From contig JAHBAO020000359.1 in NCBI GenBank assembly GCA_018500065.2, positions 1 to 7,139 of the forward strand: DNA of 7,139 bases, in the 5' to 3' direction. The DNA comes from Octadecabacter sp. (lineage in GTDB: Bacteria > Pseudomonadota > Alphaproteobacteria > Rhodobacterales > Rhodobacteraceae). Positions 1 to 7,139 of this stretch are shown here, one piece after another; within the stretch, counting starts at the first letter, position 1, and each line of letters opens with the position of its first letter. A program made the position numbers and the translations under genes. Under the pieces are notes generated by a model that saw nothing but the letters and a program-made list of their open reading frames with translations, was not told where the DNA came from and searched no databases.

Positions 1-2
1 AT

Positions 3-347
3 ATCACCCGCACCGTTTCGAACCCGAAAGCGCAGACCAAGCCGCTCAGCGCGCCGCAAGTGGTTGCCGTGCTTTGCGTTGACGTGTCTGCCGTACCTGT
101 CGATGATTGGCCAGTGCTCGGCTATGATGCTGTGCCGCGTTTAAGACTGTTTCACGAACGTAGTCTCGCAACGATGGACCTTACCGATCCCACGTTGATC
201 GAAGCCTTTGCCAACGCTGTTCACGGTCTTTACCCGTGGGATGGCTTTCCCGACAAAAACCTCTTCACGCGCATGCTGCTCAATCCAGAAGAACGACCAT
301 ATGCCTCCCGCATGACCGCTGATTTTCCGACATCCGAAAGCCCTTAA
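3..347 (+). CDS. C-terminal part of an unrecognised protein (5' end outside window)
   Basis: The reading frame is open from the first complete codon at position 3 to a TAA at 345-347, giving 114 residues, so the gene very probably begins to the left of the window. A GTG at position 60 could serve as a start, but nothing like a ribosome binding site precedes it and the frame stays open upstream. The visible part has a hydrophobic, strand-like stretch (VVAVLCVDVSAVPV) and then a mixed, soluble-looking region with several aromatic and proline residues (LYPWDGFPDKNLFTRMLL). I see no signal peptide, transmembrane helix or catalytic motif that I recognise, and I assign no function. The stop codon touches the ATG of the tandem-HD gene directly, so the two are probably co-transcribed and translationally coupled. 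The frame is likely real because it ends exactly at the next start and has codon use like its neighbours. Confidence 0.7.
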   Translation: MTRTVSNPKAQTKPLSAPQVVAVLCVDVSAVPVDDWPVLGYDAVPRLRLFHERSLATMDLTDPTLIEAFANAVHGLYPWDGFPDKNLFTRMLLNPEERPYASRMTADFPTSESP

Positions 348-1499
348 ATGTCAGACCGCCTTTCCGCCCAACTTGCGTTCCTGATTGAAACCGACAAGCT
401 GAAGTCCGTGACCCGCGCCAATGTGCTGGCCGATGGATCGCGCATGGAAAACACGGCGGAACATTCATGGCATGTCTGCCTTTGGGCGCTGGTCTTTGCG
501 GATCACTCAAATGGTGCAAACATCCCGCGCGTCATCCAAATGCTTTTGCTGCACGACATCGTTGAAATTGATGCCGGCGATCACCCTGTTCACCTTGATC
601 ATGACATGGACGCGGTCCGCAGCGCGGAAGCTGCCGCAGCCACGCGCATATTTAGCCTTCTGCCCGCGGACCAAGCCATCACCTACCGCGTGCTTTGGGA
701 CGAGTTCACCGAAGGTAAAACCGCAGACGCGCGCTACGCCAACGTCATAGACAAAGCCTCGCCGATGTTTCAGGAGCTGTCCAATCCGGTGCAAACACTG
801 GACGAACACGACATTCTGCGCGGCATTCTTGAAACAGGCCGCTTCAGCGATTTGTATGACGATTGGCCTGAGCTACACCAGCACGCCTCAAACTTGCTGA
901 ACAAACGCCGCTTAGCCCCGCTTGAACCACTTGCCTCCCAGCTTCGCTTCGTTATGGAAGCAGACCAGCTCAAATCCGTGCTGCGTGGCACCACCCTTTG
1001 TGACGGCTCACGGCACGAAAACTCGGGCGAACACAGCTGGCACATCATGCTCTGGGCGATGACCCTGCATGAACACAGCCACGCCCCTGTGCAGTTGGAT
1101 GTGGTGCTGATGATGCTGCTTTTGCACGACATTGTTGAAATCGACGCAGGGGACAACCCGATCCACGGGGATTTTGATGCCGCCGCAGTTGAGCTTGAAG
1201 AACAAGCCGCAGCAGACCGGCTGTTCGGCATGTTGCCCCCAAGACAGCGCGATGCACTTCGCGCCACCTGGGAAGAATTTGAAGCCGCCACGTCGGTGGA
1301 TGCAGTCTTTGCCAAATCCCTCGACCGCGCCCAACCCCTGATCTGCAACTTGGAATCCGGTGGTGGGTCTTGGCGCGAGTACAACGTCACCCGCGACCAA
1401 CTCGACGCCCGTGTCGGCCACAAAGTCAAACGCGGCGCGCCTGCGCTTTGGGATGCACTCGTGCCTCATCTTGATGCTTGGTTTTCGGCAAACACCTGA
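348..1499 (+). CDS. Tandem HD-domain phosphohydrolase (two YfbR/HDDC2-like domains)
   Basis: A 383-residue cytosolic protein built of two homologous HD domains, about residues 5-184 and 195-383. Known YfbR/HDDC2-type proteins are single-domain, about 200 residues, and are metal-dependent 5'-deoxynucleotidases acting on dNMPs; nucleotide-monophosphate phosphatase activity here is inferred. Both copies keep the metal-site set: H39, H69-D70, E73 and D135 in copy 1; H229, H260-D261, E264 and D326 in copy 2. Both carry a GSRxEN..EHSWH block, and a 14-residue block (M65-D78 and M256-D269) is identical. Copy 2 ends in the SGGGSWREY and VKRGAP motifs that I associate with single-domain relatives. Copy 1 instead has a different C-terminal region (about 143-185), so it may be structural, regulatory or of altered specificity. 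The ATG directly follows the upstream stop codon and has only a weak GAAAG (336-340) before it, which suggests translational coupling. The start fits the domain boundary. The substrate is unknown. Confidence 0.88.
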   Translation: MSDRLSAQLAFLIETDKLKSVTRANVLADGSRMENTAEHSWHVCLWALVFADHSNGANIPRVIQMLLLHDIVEIDAGDHPVHLDHDMDAVRSAEAAAATRIFSLLPADQAITYRVLWDEFTEGKTADARYANVIDKASPMFQELSNPVQTLDEHDILRGILETGRFSDLYDDWPELHQHASNLLNKRRLAPLEPLASQLRFVMEADQLKSVLRGTTLCDGSRHENSGEHSWHIMLWAMTLHEHSHAPVQLDVVLMMLLLHDIVEIDAGDNPIHGDFDAAAVELEEQAAADRLFGMLPPRQRDALRATWEEFEAATSVDAVFAKSLDRAQPLICNLESGGGSWREYNVTRDQLDARVGHKVKRGAPALWDALVPHLDAWFSANT

Positions 1500-1547
1500 C
1501 GCGCATTTCGCTTTGCCTTTGTTTCTTAAATATCCTCGCCGAAGGCA

Positions 1548-1569
1548 GCAAAATTTCTTGAAATTTTGC
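1548..1569. repeat. Perfect 9-bp inverted repeat with 4-nt loop
   Basis: GCAAAATTT at 1548-1556 and AAATTTTGC at 1561-1569 are exact reverse complements around CTTG. It lies 49 bp after the stop of the tandem-HD gene. A C-run rather than a T-tract follows on the + strand, so as a rho-independent terminator it is weak. It could protect a 3' end, be a dispersed intergenic repeat, or help end transcription in another way. The next bases (1568-1579) resemble part of the intergenic element near 6016-6028. Confidence 0.5.
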
Positions 1570-1613
1570 CCCCGCTCGCCGCAGGCGCTAAACGATATTT
1601 TTAGAAAACCTCG

Positions 1614-1642
1614 TTAACAGCACGAAAGCTTCAACCTAAATT
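1614..1642 (+). promoter_or_regulatory. Candidate sigma70-type promoter for icd
   Basis: TTAACA (1614-1619, five of six bases of TTGACA) and TAAATT (1637-1642, four of six of TATAAT) are separated by exactly 17 bp. A start near 1649 would give a leader of about 80 nt before the icd ATG. This is a motif match by eye only. The location, in the only sizeable gap upstream of icd and after an independent gene, supports it. Confidence 0.4.
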
Positions 1643-1662
1643 CTGTATACAACGGCATACAG
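1643..1662. promoter_or_regulatory. Candidate operator: TGTATACA palindrome within a wider dyad
   Basis: The 20-bp stretch CTGTATACAACGGCATACAG has CTGTAT/ATACAG arms and contains the perfect 8-bp palindrome TGTATACA (1644-1651). It begins just after the candidate -10 hexamer and would cover the transcription start. TGTATACA-like cores resemble sites of some FadR/FCD-type GntR regulators; that link is inference and no regulator gene lies in this window. Confidence 0.3.
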
Positions 1663-1728
1663 GGTTTTCAATACACCCGCGATACGCTAACTGGACCTCA
1701 ACCCATATGCACATAAGGATTTCCCTCG

Positions 1729-2940
1729 ATGGATAAGATCAAAGTAGCAAATCCAATCGTCGAGATGGATGGCGATGAAATGACCCGCATCATCTGGGCG
1801 TTTATCAAAGACAAACTGATCCTGCCGTATCTTGATATCGACCTGCTCTATTACGACCTCGGCATGGAAAGCCGTGATGCCACGGATGACCAGATCACCA
1901 TTGATGCCGCTGAAAAGACCAAAGAAGTTGGCGTTGCGGTGAAATGTGCGACCATCACACCGGACGAAGCCCGCGTTGAAGAATTTGGCCTCAAGAAGAT
2001 GTGGAAATCCCCCAACGGTACGATCCGCAACATCCTGGGCGGCACGATCTTCCGCGAACCGATCATCTGTTCCAACGTTCCGCGCCTTGTGCCGGGCTGG
2101 ACCCAGCCCATCGTTATTGGCCGCCACGCTTATGGCGATCAATACAAAGCCACCGACATGAAGTTCCCGGGCCCCGGTAAACTCAGCATGAAGTTCGTCG
2201 GTGAAGACGGAACGGTCATGGAAGAAGAGGTCTTCGATGCCCCGTCTTCCGGCGTCTACATGGGCATGTACAACCTTGATGCCAGCATAGAAGACTTCGC
2301 CCGCGCGTCGTTTGAATACGGGTTAAAGCGCAACTTTCCTGTTTACCTGTCGACCAAAAACACGATCCTGAAACAGTATGACGGCCAGTTCATGCTCACG
2401 TTCCAGCGCATCTTTGACGCTGAATATAAAGACAAATTTGACGAAGCGGGGCTTGAGTACCAGCACCGCCTGATCGACGACATGGTTGCCTCAGCAATGA
2501 AGTGGTCCGGGGGATATGTCTGGGCCTGTAAAAACTACGATGGCGATGTCCAGTCTGACACTGTCGCGCAGGGCTTTGGCTCGCTTGGTTTGATGACATC
2601 CCAGTTGATGACGCCAGACGGCAAAATCGTTGAATCCGAGGCCGCCCACGGCACCGTGACGCGCCACTACCGCCAACACCAAAAGGGCGAAGCGACGTCC
2701 ACCAACTCCATCGCATCTATTTTTGCGTGGACAGGTGGCCTGCGTCACCGCGCCAAGCTGGATGACAACGCCAAGCTGACGAAATTTGCGGAAACACTGG
2801 AAAAGGTGATCGTAGACACCGTTGAATCGGGCTTCATGACCAAAGACCTGGCCCTTCTCGTTGGGCCGGACCAATCTTGGCTAACGACCGAGGGTTTCCT
2901 TGAGAAGATTGACGAAAACCTGAACGCGGCCCTTAGCTAA
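1729..2940 (+). CDS. icd: NADP-dependent isocitrate dehydrogenase
   Basis: A 403-residue enzyme that oxidatively decarboxylates isocitrate to 2-oxoglutarate with NADP+ and Mg2+/Mn2+ in the TCA cycle, in the cytosol as a homodimer. It belongs to the eukaryote-like subfamily (as human IDH1/IDH2), not the E. coli Icd type. Up to residue 140 the numbering equals human IDH1: T77, S94, R100, R109, R132 (in GRHAYGDQ) and Y139 are all present. After a two-residue offset, K210, D250, D273 and D277 match the catalytic lysine and metal aspartates, and R312-H313 match the residues that contact the NADP 2'-phosphate. The length is full and no active-site residue is missing. An AAGGA at 1715-1719 lies 9 nt before the ATG. 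A strong hairpin terminator follows 23 bp after the stop, so icd is probably transcribed alone from the promoter in the preceding gap. Confidence 0.98.
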   Translation: MDKIKVANPIVEMDGDEMTRIIWAFIKDKLILPYLDIDLLYYDLGMESRDATDDQITIDAAEKTKEVGVAVKCATITPDEARVEEFGLKKMWKSPNGTIRNILGGTIFREPIICSNVPRLVPGWTQPIVIGRHAYGDQYKATDMKFPGPGKLSMKFVGEDGTVMEEEVFDAPSSGVYMGMYNLDASIEDFARASFEYGLKRNFPVYLSTKNTILKQYDGQFMLTFQRIFDAEYKDKFDEAGLEYQHRLIDDMVASAMKWSGGYVWACKNYDGDVQSDTVAQGFGSLGLMTSQLMTPDGKIVESEAAHGTVTRHYRQHQKGEATSTNSIASIFAWTGGLRHRAKLDDNAKLTKFAETLEKVIVDTVESGFMTKDLALLVGPDQSWLTTEGFLEKIDENLNAALS

Positions 2941-2963
2941 GCCGCACGTGAAACACTACGATC

Positions 2964-2996
2964 TAAGGGCTATCCAGTTGGATGGCCCTTATTTGC
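2964..2996 (+). terminator. Intrinsic terminator of icd
   Basis: The arms 2964-2976 and 2979-2991 form a 13-bp stem with one T-G wobble: TAAGGGC pairs with GCCCTTA and ATCCA with TGGAT. Only GT lies between, so the inner pairs will open into the loop. The 3' side continues into TTATTTG, a short T-rich run. It begins 23 bp after the icd stop. Because it overlaps the first codons of a longer possible reading frame for the next gene, it argues for the downstream start at 3032. Confidence 0.75.
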
Positions 2997-3031
2997 TGGA
3001 CACGTCCCATTCGCGCAAATACCCCTGCTCC

Positions 3032-3661
3032 ATGTCAGATGAATCTCTAATTCCACCAAAAAACCGCCCGCGCCGCCACATCCTATTGGAGGATGCGCAG
3101 GGGCTTGTTACCGGAACAGGAATGGCCGCCACCGGGCTTGTGATCTTGACCCATCTTGGCCTTGTGACAGGCCAGACAGCCGGCCTCGCCCTGCTGTTAT
3201 CCTATGTCACGGGCTATTCATTCGCATTGATGTTTTTCTTGGTAAACCTGCCGTTCTATTGGCTCGGTTACAAACGCATAGGGCCGCGTTTTGTTGTGAA
3301 AACCATCGTCGCGGTTGCCCTGGTGTCAGGGTTCTCAATTTGGTTTCCGACCCTCATTAGTTTTGAAACGTTGAACCCGTTTTTTGGTGTGGCGCTATTT
3401 GGTGTCCTCACAGGCGCTGGCTTGCTGGCAATTTTCAGGCACGGCGCATCCCTGGGCGGCGTAGGCATCCTTGCGCTTTATATTCAGGAAAACACCGGCT
3501 TTCGCGCAGGCTTTACCCAACTGCTGTTTGACGCCTGCATCTTTGCAGCTGCGTTTTTCATCATTGATGCGCGGGCTGTTTTATTTTCCATGCTTGGCGC
3601 GTTTATCGTCAATATGATCATCACCTTTAACCATCGCAAAGACTGGTACGTTGCCACATAA
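3032..3661 (+). CDS. YitT-family integral membrane protein
   Basis: A 209-residue polytopic inner-membrane protein. The hallmarks are a hydrophobic body with about five to six membrane segments (roughly residues 25-44, 50-73, 88-107, 116-135, 160-179 and 182-199), an N-terminal GLVTG...TGQTAG region, a LVNLPFYWLGYKRIGPRF loop and a GASLGGVGILAL motif near 138-149. These are typical of the YitT (DUF161) family, whose substrate is not established. It lacks the soluble DUF2179 tail found in longer members. The frame is open from an ATG at 2948, but the first 28 codons there would run through the icd terminator hairpin. MSDESLIPPKNRPRRH from 3032 is a better start, although no clear ribosome binding site precedes it. 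TTGCTG (2993-2998) with CAAATA (3016-3021) 17 bp later is a weak promoter candidate that would give a very short leader. The downstream SMR gene follows after 11 nt. Confidence 0.85.
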   Translation: MSDESLIPPKNRPRRHILLEDAQGLVTGTGMAATGLVILTHLGLVTGQTAGLALLLSYVTGYSFALMFFLVNLPFYWLGYKRIGPRFVVKTIVAVALVSGFSIWFPTLISFETLNPFFGVALFGVLTGAGLLAIFRHGASLGGVGILALYIQENTGFRAGFTQLLFDACIFAAAFFIIDARAVLFSMLGAFIVNMIITFNHRKDWYVAT

Positions 3662-3672
3662 GGACGCCAAAC

Positions 3673-4008
3673 ATGCCGACACATTTCATCACGCTTTTTG
3701 TCGCTGTCATTTTTGAAACCATCGGCACGACCGCCCTGCAAGCCAGCCACCAATTCACGCGGCCCGGGCCGTCAATCATAGTCGTGATTGCTTATGCCCT
3801 CGCGTTCTATCTGCTGGCACTTACGCTCAAGTCGATGCCGGTTGGCATAATGTACGCGATCTGGTCCGGCTCAGGCATTGTGTTGATCGCGCTGATCGGT
3901 TGGGTCGTGTTTGGCCAATCCCTTGATTGGCCCGCGATCCTTGGAATGGCGCTGATCCTTGGCGGGATCGTGATCATTCAGCTGTTCTCAAAAACCGCCT
4001 TGCACTAA
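3673..4008 (+). CDS. SMR-family efflux transporter (EmrE/Qac type)
   Basis: A 111-residue, four-helix small multidrug resistance protein of the inner membrane; family members work as antiparallel dimers exchanging protons for cationic drugs or quaternary ammonium compounds. It aligns with E. coli EmrE almost end to end with an offset of one. The essential membrane carboxylate E15 (EmrE E14) and the substrate-site aromatics Y41, Y61 and W64 (EmrE Y40, Y60, W63) are all present. The YAIWSG motif points to the EmrE/Qac branch rather than the guanidinium exporters (Gdx/SugE), which I recall as having AVWTG. EmrE K22 is replaced by Q23. The Shine-Dalgarno TAAGGA (3659-3664) overlaps the stop of the YitT gene, 8 nt before the ATG, so the pair is very likely an operon. 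The actual substrate cannot be told from sequence. Confidence 0.93.
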   Translation: MPTHFITLFVAVIFETIGTTALQASHQFTRPGPSIIVVIAYALAFYLLALTLKSMPVGIMYAIWSGSGIVLIALIGWVVFGQSLDWPAILGMALILGGIVIIQLFSKTALH

Positions 4009-4027
4009 GCGGCGTTAGATAACCCTA

Positions 4028-4092
4028 GCCTTTCTGCCTAAGGCGCGTTAAAGCCCGCGCAACGTCATTCACGGGCCCGCGTTTGCGCCCGT
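4028..4092 (+). promoter_or_regulatory. Structured leader between SMR gene and typA
   Basis: The 109-bp gap ahead of typA holds three possible hairpins: GCCTT/AAGGC (4028-4044), GCGCG/CGCGC (4043-4060, overlapping the first by two bases) and ACGGGC/GCCCGT (4071-4092). GCCCGCG occurs twice (4053-4059 and 4075-4081), so alternative pairings exist. The last hairpin is followed by TCTAATGCTTT, too broken to be a good T-tract. It may be a weak terminator for the YitT/SMR unit or an untranslated leader of typA. I see no convincing promoter hexamers here. Confidence 0.3.
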
Positions 4093-4117
4093 TCTAATGC
4101 TTTCTTAAGGACATCCA

Positions 4118-5935
<1,818 letters not shown>

Positions 5936-5956
5936 TAGCGCATTGAATTAGAACGA

Positions 5957-5995
5957 AAAAAGGGCCGTGCCTCCATGTGAGGCGCGGCCCTTTTT
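5957..5995. terminator. Bidirectional intrinsic terminator between typA and alaS
   Basis: A 17-bp stem, 5957-5973 with 5979-5995, encloses a 5-nt loop and has a single T-G wobble. The arms run AAAAAGGGCCG and CGGCCCTTTTT at the base. Six A residues (5956-5961) precede and five T residues follow, so either strand yields a GC-rich hairpin with a U-tract. It starts 21 bp after the typA stop and lies 64 bp beyond the alaS stop, as expected for convergent genes sharing one terminator. Confidence 0.93.
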
Positions 5996-6007
5996 GTTTG
6001 AGGTTGA

Positions 6008-6034
6008 GGGGGCCAGCCCCCGCTTCGCTCCCCC
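6008..6034. repeat. G/C-run hairpin element in the typA-alaS gap
   Basis: GGGGG (6008-6012) is followed by two CCCCC runs (6017-6021 and 6030-6034), either of which can pair with it; GCTTCGC lies between the C-runs. The short direct repeat GAGGTT flanks the element (6000-6005 and 6035-6040). Such G/C-run hairpins are frequent between genes in Rhodobacteraceae as I recall, so a dispersed intergenic repeat is the likeliest reading. It also sits 26 bp after the alaS stop and could be part of that gene's 3' end. Confidence 0.4.
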
Positions 6035-6059
6035 GAGGTTTCAGGAACAAAAGAAGCAG

Positions 6060-7139
6060 TTAAGAAGCGATTACCTTTTCGGCAGCCGCGATAGCTGCAT
6101 CAGCGTTCGTCGCATCTTTGCCGCCACCTTGCGCCATATCTGGACGGCCACCGCCGCCTTTGCCACCCAGCTCTGCCACTGCCGCACGCACCAGATCTAC
6201 GGCGCTGACCTTGTCCGTCAGGTCCGCTGTGACGCCCGCAGCAACGGCCGCCTTGCCATCCGCATCTGCAATCAAAAGCACCGCACCACTGCCCATCGCG
6301 GCTTTCATCTCATCAATCATCGCGGGCAAATCGCGGCCAGTAACGCCCTGCATCACTTGAGCTTTGAACGCTACACCGTTGACTTCTTTTACCTCTGCCG
6401 TTTCAGCTTTGGCACCACCTCCCATCGCAACTTCGCGGCGCAATTGTGCAACCTCGTTGGCGAGGGCCTTGCGTTCATCCATCAGGGCTTTGACGCGCGT
6501 AGGCACATCAGCTGCTGGCGCTTTAAGCAGTGCGGCCGTTTCGGACAGGCGTTGATCTTGCGTGAGCAATGCATCGAGCGCAGCTTGCCCGGTCAGCGCT
6601 TCGATCCGGCGCACGCCAGCGGAAGAAGCTGAATCGCCCAAGGTGACGAATGCGCCAATGTCACCAGTCTGGCGTACATGGGTGCCGCCGCAAAGTTCTA
6701 GTGACCATGTTTGGCCGTCCGCCCCTTTGCCCGTATCGGCGCGACCCATCGAGACCACCCGTACTTCGTCGCCGTATTTCTCACCAAACAGCGCCTGCGC
6801 ACCAATGGCGCGGGCATCGTCTGGCGTCATGATGCGCGTGTCGACAGATGTGTTCTGACGGATCATTTCGTTCACGCGGGTTTCGACTTGACGGATTTGG
6901 TCCTGCGTCATCGCATCGTTGTGGCTGAAGTCAAACCGCAGACGATCCGGCGCGTTTAGCGAACCCTTTTGTGCGACATGATCGCCCAAGGCTTCGCGCA
7001 GGGCTTCATGCAGAAGGTGCGTTGCGGAATGGTTGGCGCGAATGGTGCTGCGGCGGGAATGATCTACCGTCAGCTCAGCGCCCTGCCCGCGTTTCAGCGT
7101 GCCTTCGGTGATTTCAGCCATGTGCAAGAACAATCCCGC
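6060..7139 (-). CDS. alaS: Alanyl-tRNA synthetase, C-terminal part (5' end outside window)
   Basis: The last 359 codons of alaS on the minus strand, roughly two fifths of the usual ~880-residue enzyme; the catalytic core that joins alanine to tRNA-Ala lies to the right of the window. Counting from the window edge, the editing domain that removes mischarged Ser/Gly shows its zinc/catalytic motifs: HSATH (H37, H41) and CGGTH (C150, H154). A linker with coiled-coil character (about 190-230) follows, then the C-Ala/DHHA1 domain with [13 protein letters not shown] near the end. The stop is the complement of 6060-6062. A TTG codon at 7133-7131 could be mistaken for a start, but the frame stays open to the edge and this is the interior of the family's sequence. 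The gene converges on typA and shares the symmetric terminator with it. Confidence 0.97.
   Translation of the reverse strand, partial: AGLFLHMAEITEGTLKRGQGAELTVDHSRRSTIRANHSATHLLHEALREALGDHVAQKGSLNAPDRLRFDFSHNDAMTQDQIRQVETRVNEMIRQNTSVDTRIMTPDDARAIGAQALFGEKYGDEVRVVSMGRADTGKGADGQTWSLELCGGTHVRQTGDIGAFVTLGDSASSAGVRRIEALTGQAALDALLTQDQRLSETAALLKAPAADVPTRVKALMDERKALANEVAQLRREVAMGGGAKAETAEVKEVNGVAFKAQVMQGVTGRDLPAMIDEMKAAMGSGAVLLIADADGKAAVAAGVTADLTDKVSAVDLVRAAVAELGGKGGGGRPDMAQGGGKDATNADAAIAAAEKVIAS

Noticed and set aside
770..1429. Long minus-strand reading frame (219 codons) opposite the tandem-HD gene
   Set aside because: It mirrors a well-supported HD protein, has a serine-rich, low-complexity translation and no recognisable motif.
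2926..2945. GCGGC/GCCGC inverted repeat and CTTAGCTAAG palindrome around the icd stop
   Set aside because: The two folds exclude each other, the stems are short, and the much stronger hairpin just downstream explains termination.
5967..6632. Plus-strand reading frame (221 codons) from the terminator across alaS
   Set aside because: It starts inside the terminator hairpin, runs antisense to a clear AlaRS C-terminus, and its product resembles no protein I know.
7131..7133. TTG codon as a possible alaS start
   Set aside because: The frame is open to the window edge and the sequence is the interior of AlaRS, so this is a leucine codon in a truncated gene.

Overview
The window reads as an ordinary chromosomal segment of an alphaproteobacterium, most likely Rhodobacteraceae (Roseobacter group). 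The basis is the style of the proteins (NADP-type isocitrate dehydrogenase, TypA, AlaRS C-terminus, a YfbR/HDDC2-like HD protein), a moderate-to-high GC content judged by eye, and TAAGGA/AAGGA ribosome binding sites. The assignment is inference from protein style, not from a search.

Layout from left to right on the + strand. (1) The 3' end of an unrecognised gene (to 347) is followed with zero spacing by (2) a 383-residue protein made of two tandem HD phosphohydrolase domains (348-1499). (3) A 229-bp intergenic region holds a perfect AT-rich hairpin, a plausible sigma70-type promoter and a TGTATACA palindrome. (4) icd, NADP-dependent isocitrate dehydrogenase (1729-2940), ends in a clear 13-bp hairpin terminator. 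(5) A YitT-family membrane protein (best start 3032) and (6) an EmrE-type SMR transporter form a tight two-gene unit (3032-4008). (7) A 109-nt stretch with several possible hairpins leads into (8) typA/bipA (4118-5935). (9) A strong 17-bp symmetrical hairpin, A-tract before and T-tract after, serves the convergent ends of typA and (10) alaS, whose C-terminal ~359 codons lie on the minus strand and run off the right edge.

The genes do not form one pathway. icd (TCA cycle), typA (ribosome-associated GTPase) and alaS (tRNA charging) are core functions; the YitT/SMR pair is a small membrane cassette between them. I found no mobile element, CRISPR array, RNA gene or defence system, and I do not claim a new system. 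The most unusual object is the tandem-HD protein, whose first domain keeps its metal-site residues but has a diverged C-terminal part. Second is the unidentified gene coupled to it, which continues outside the window.
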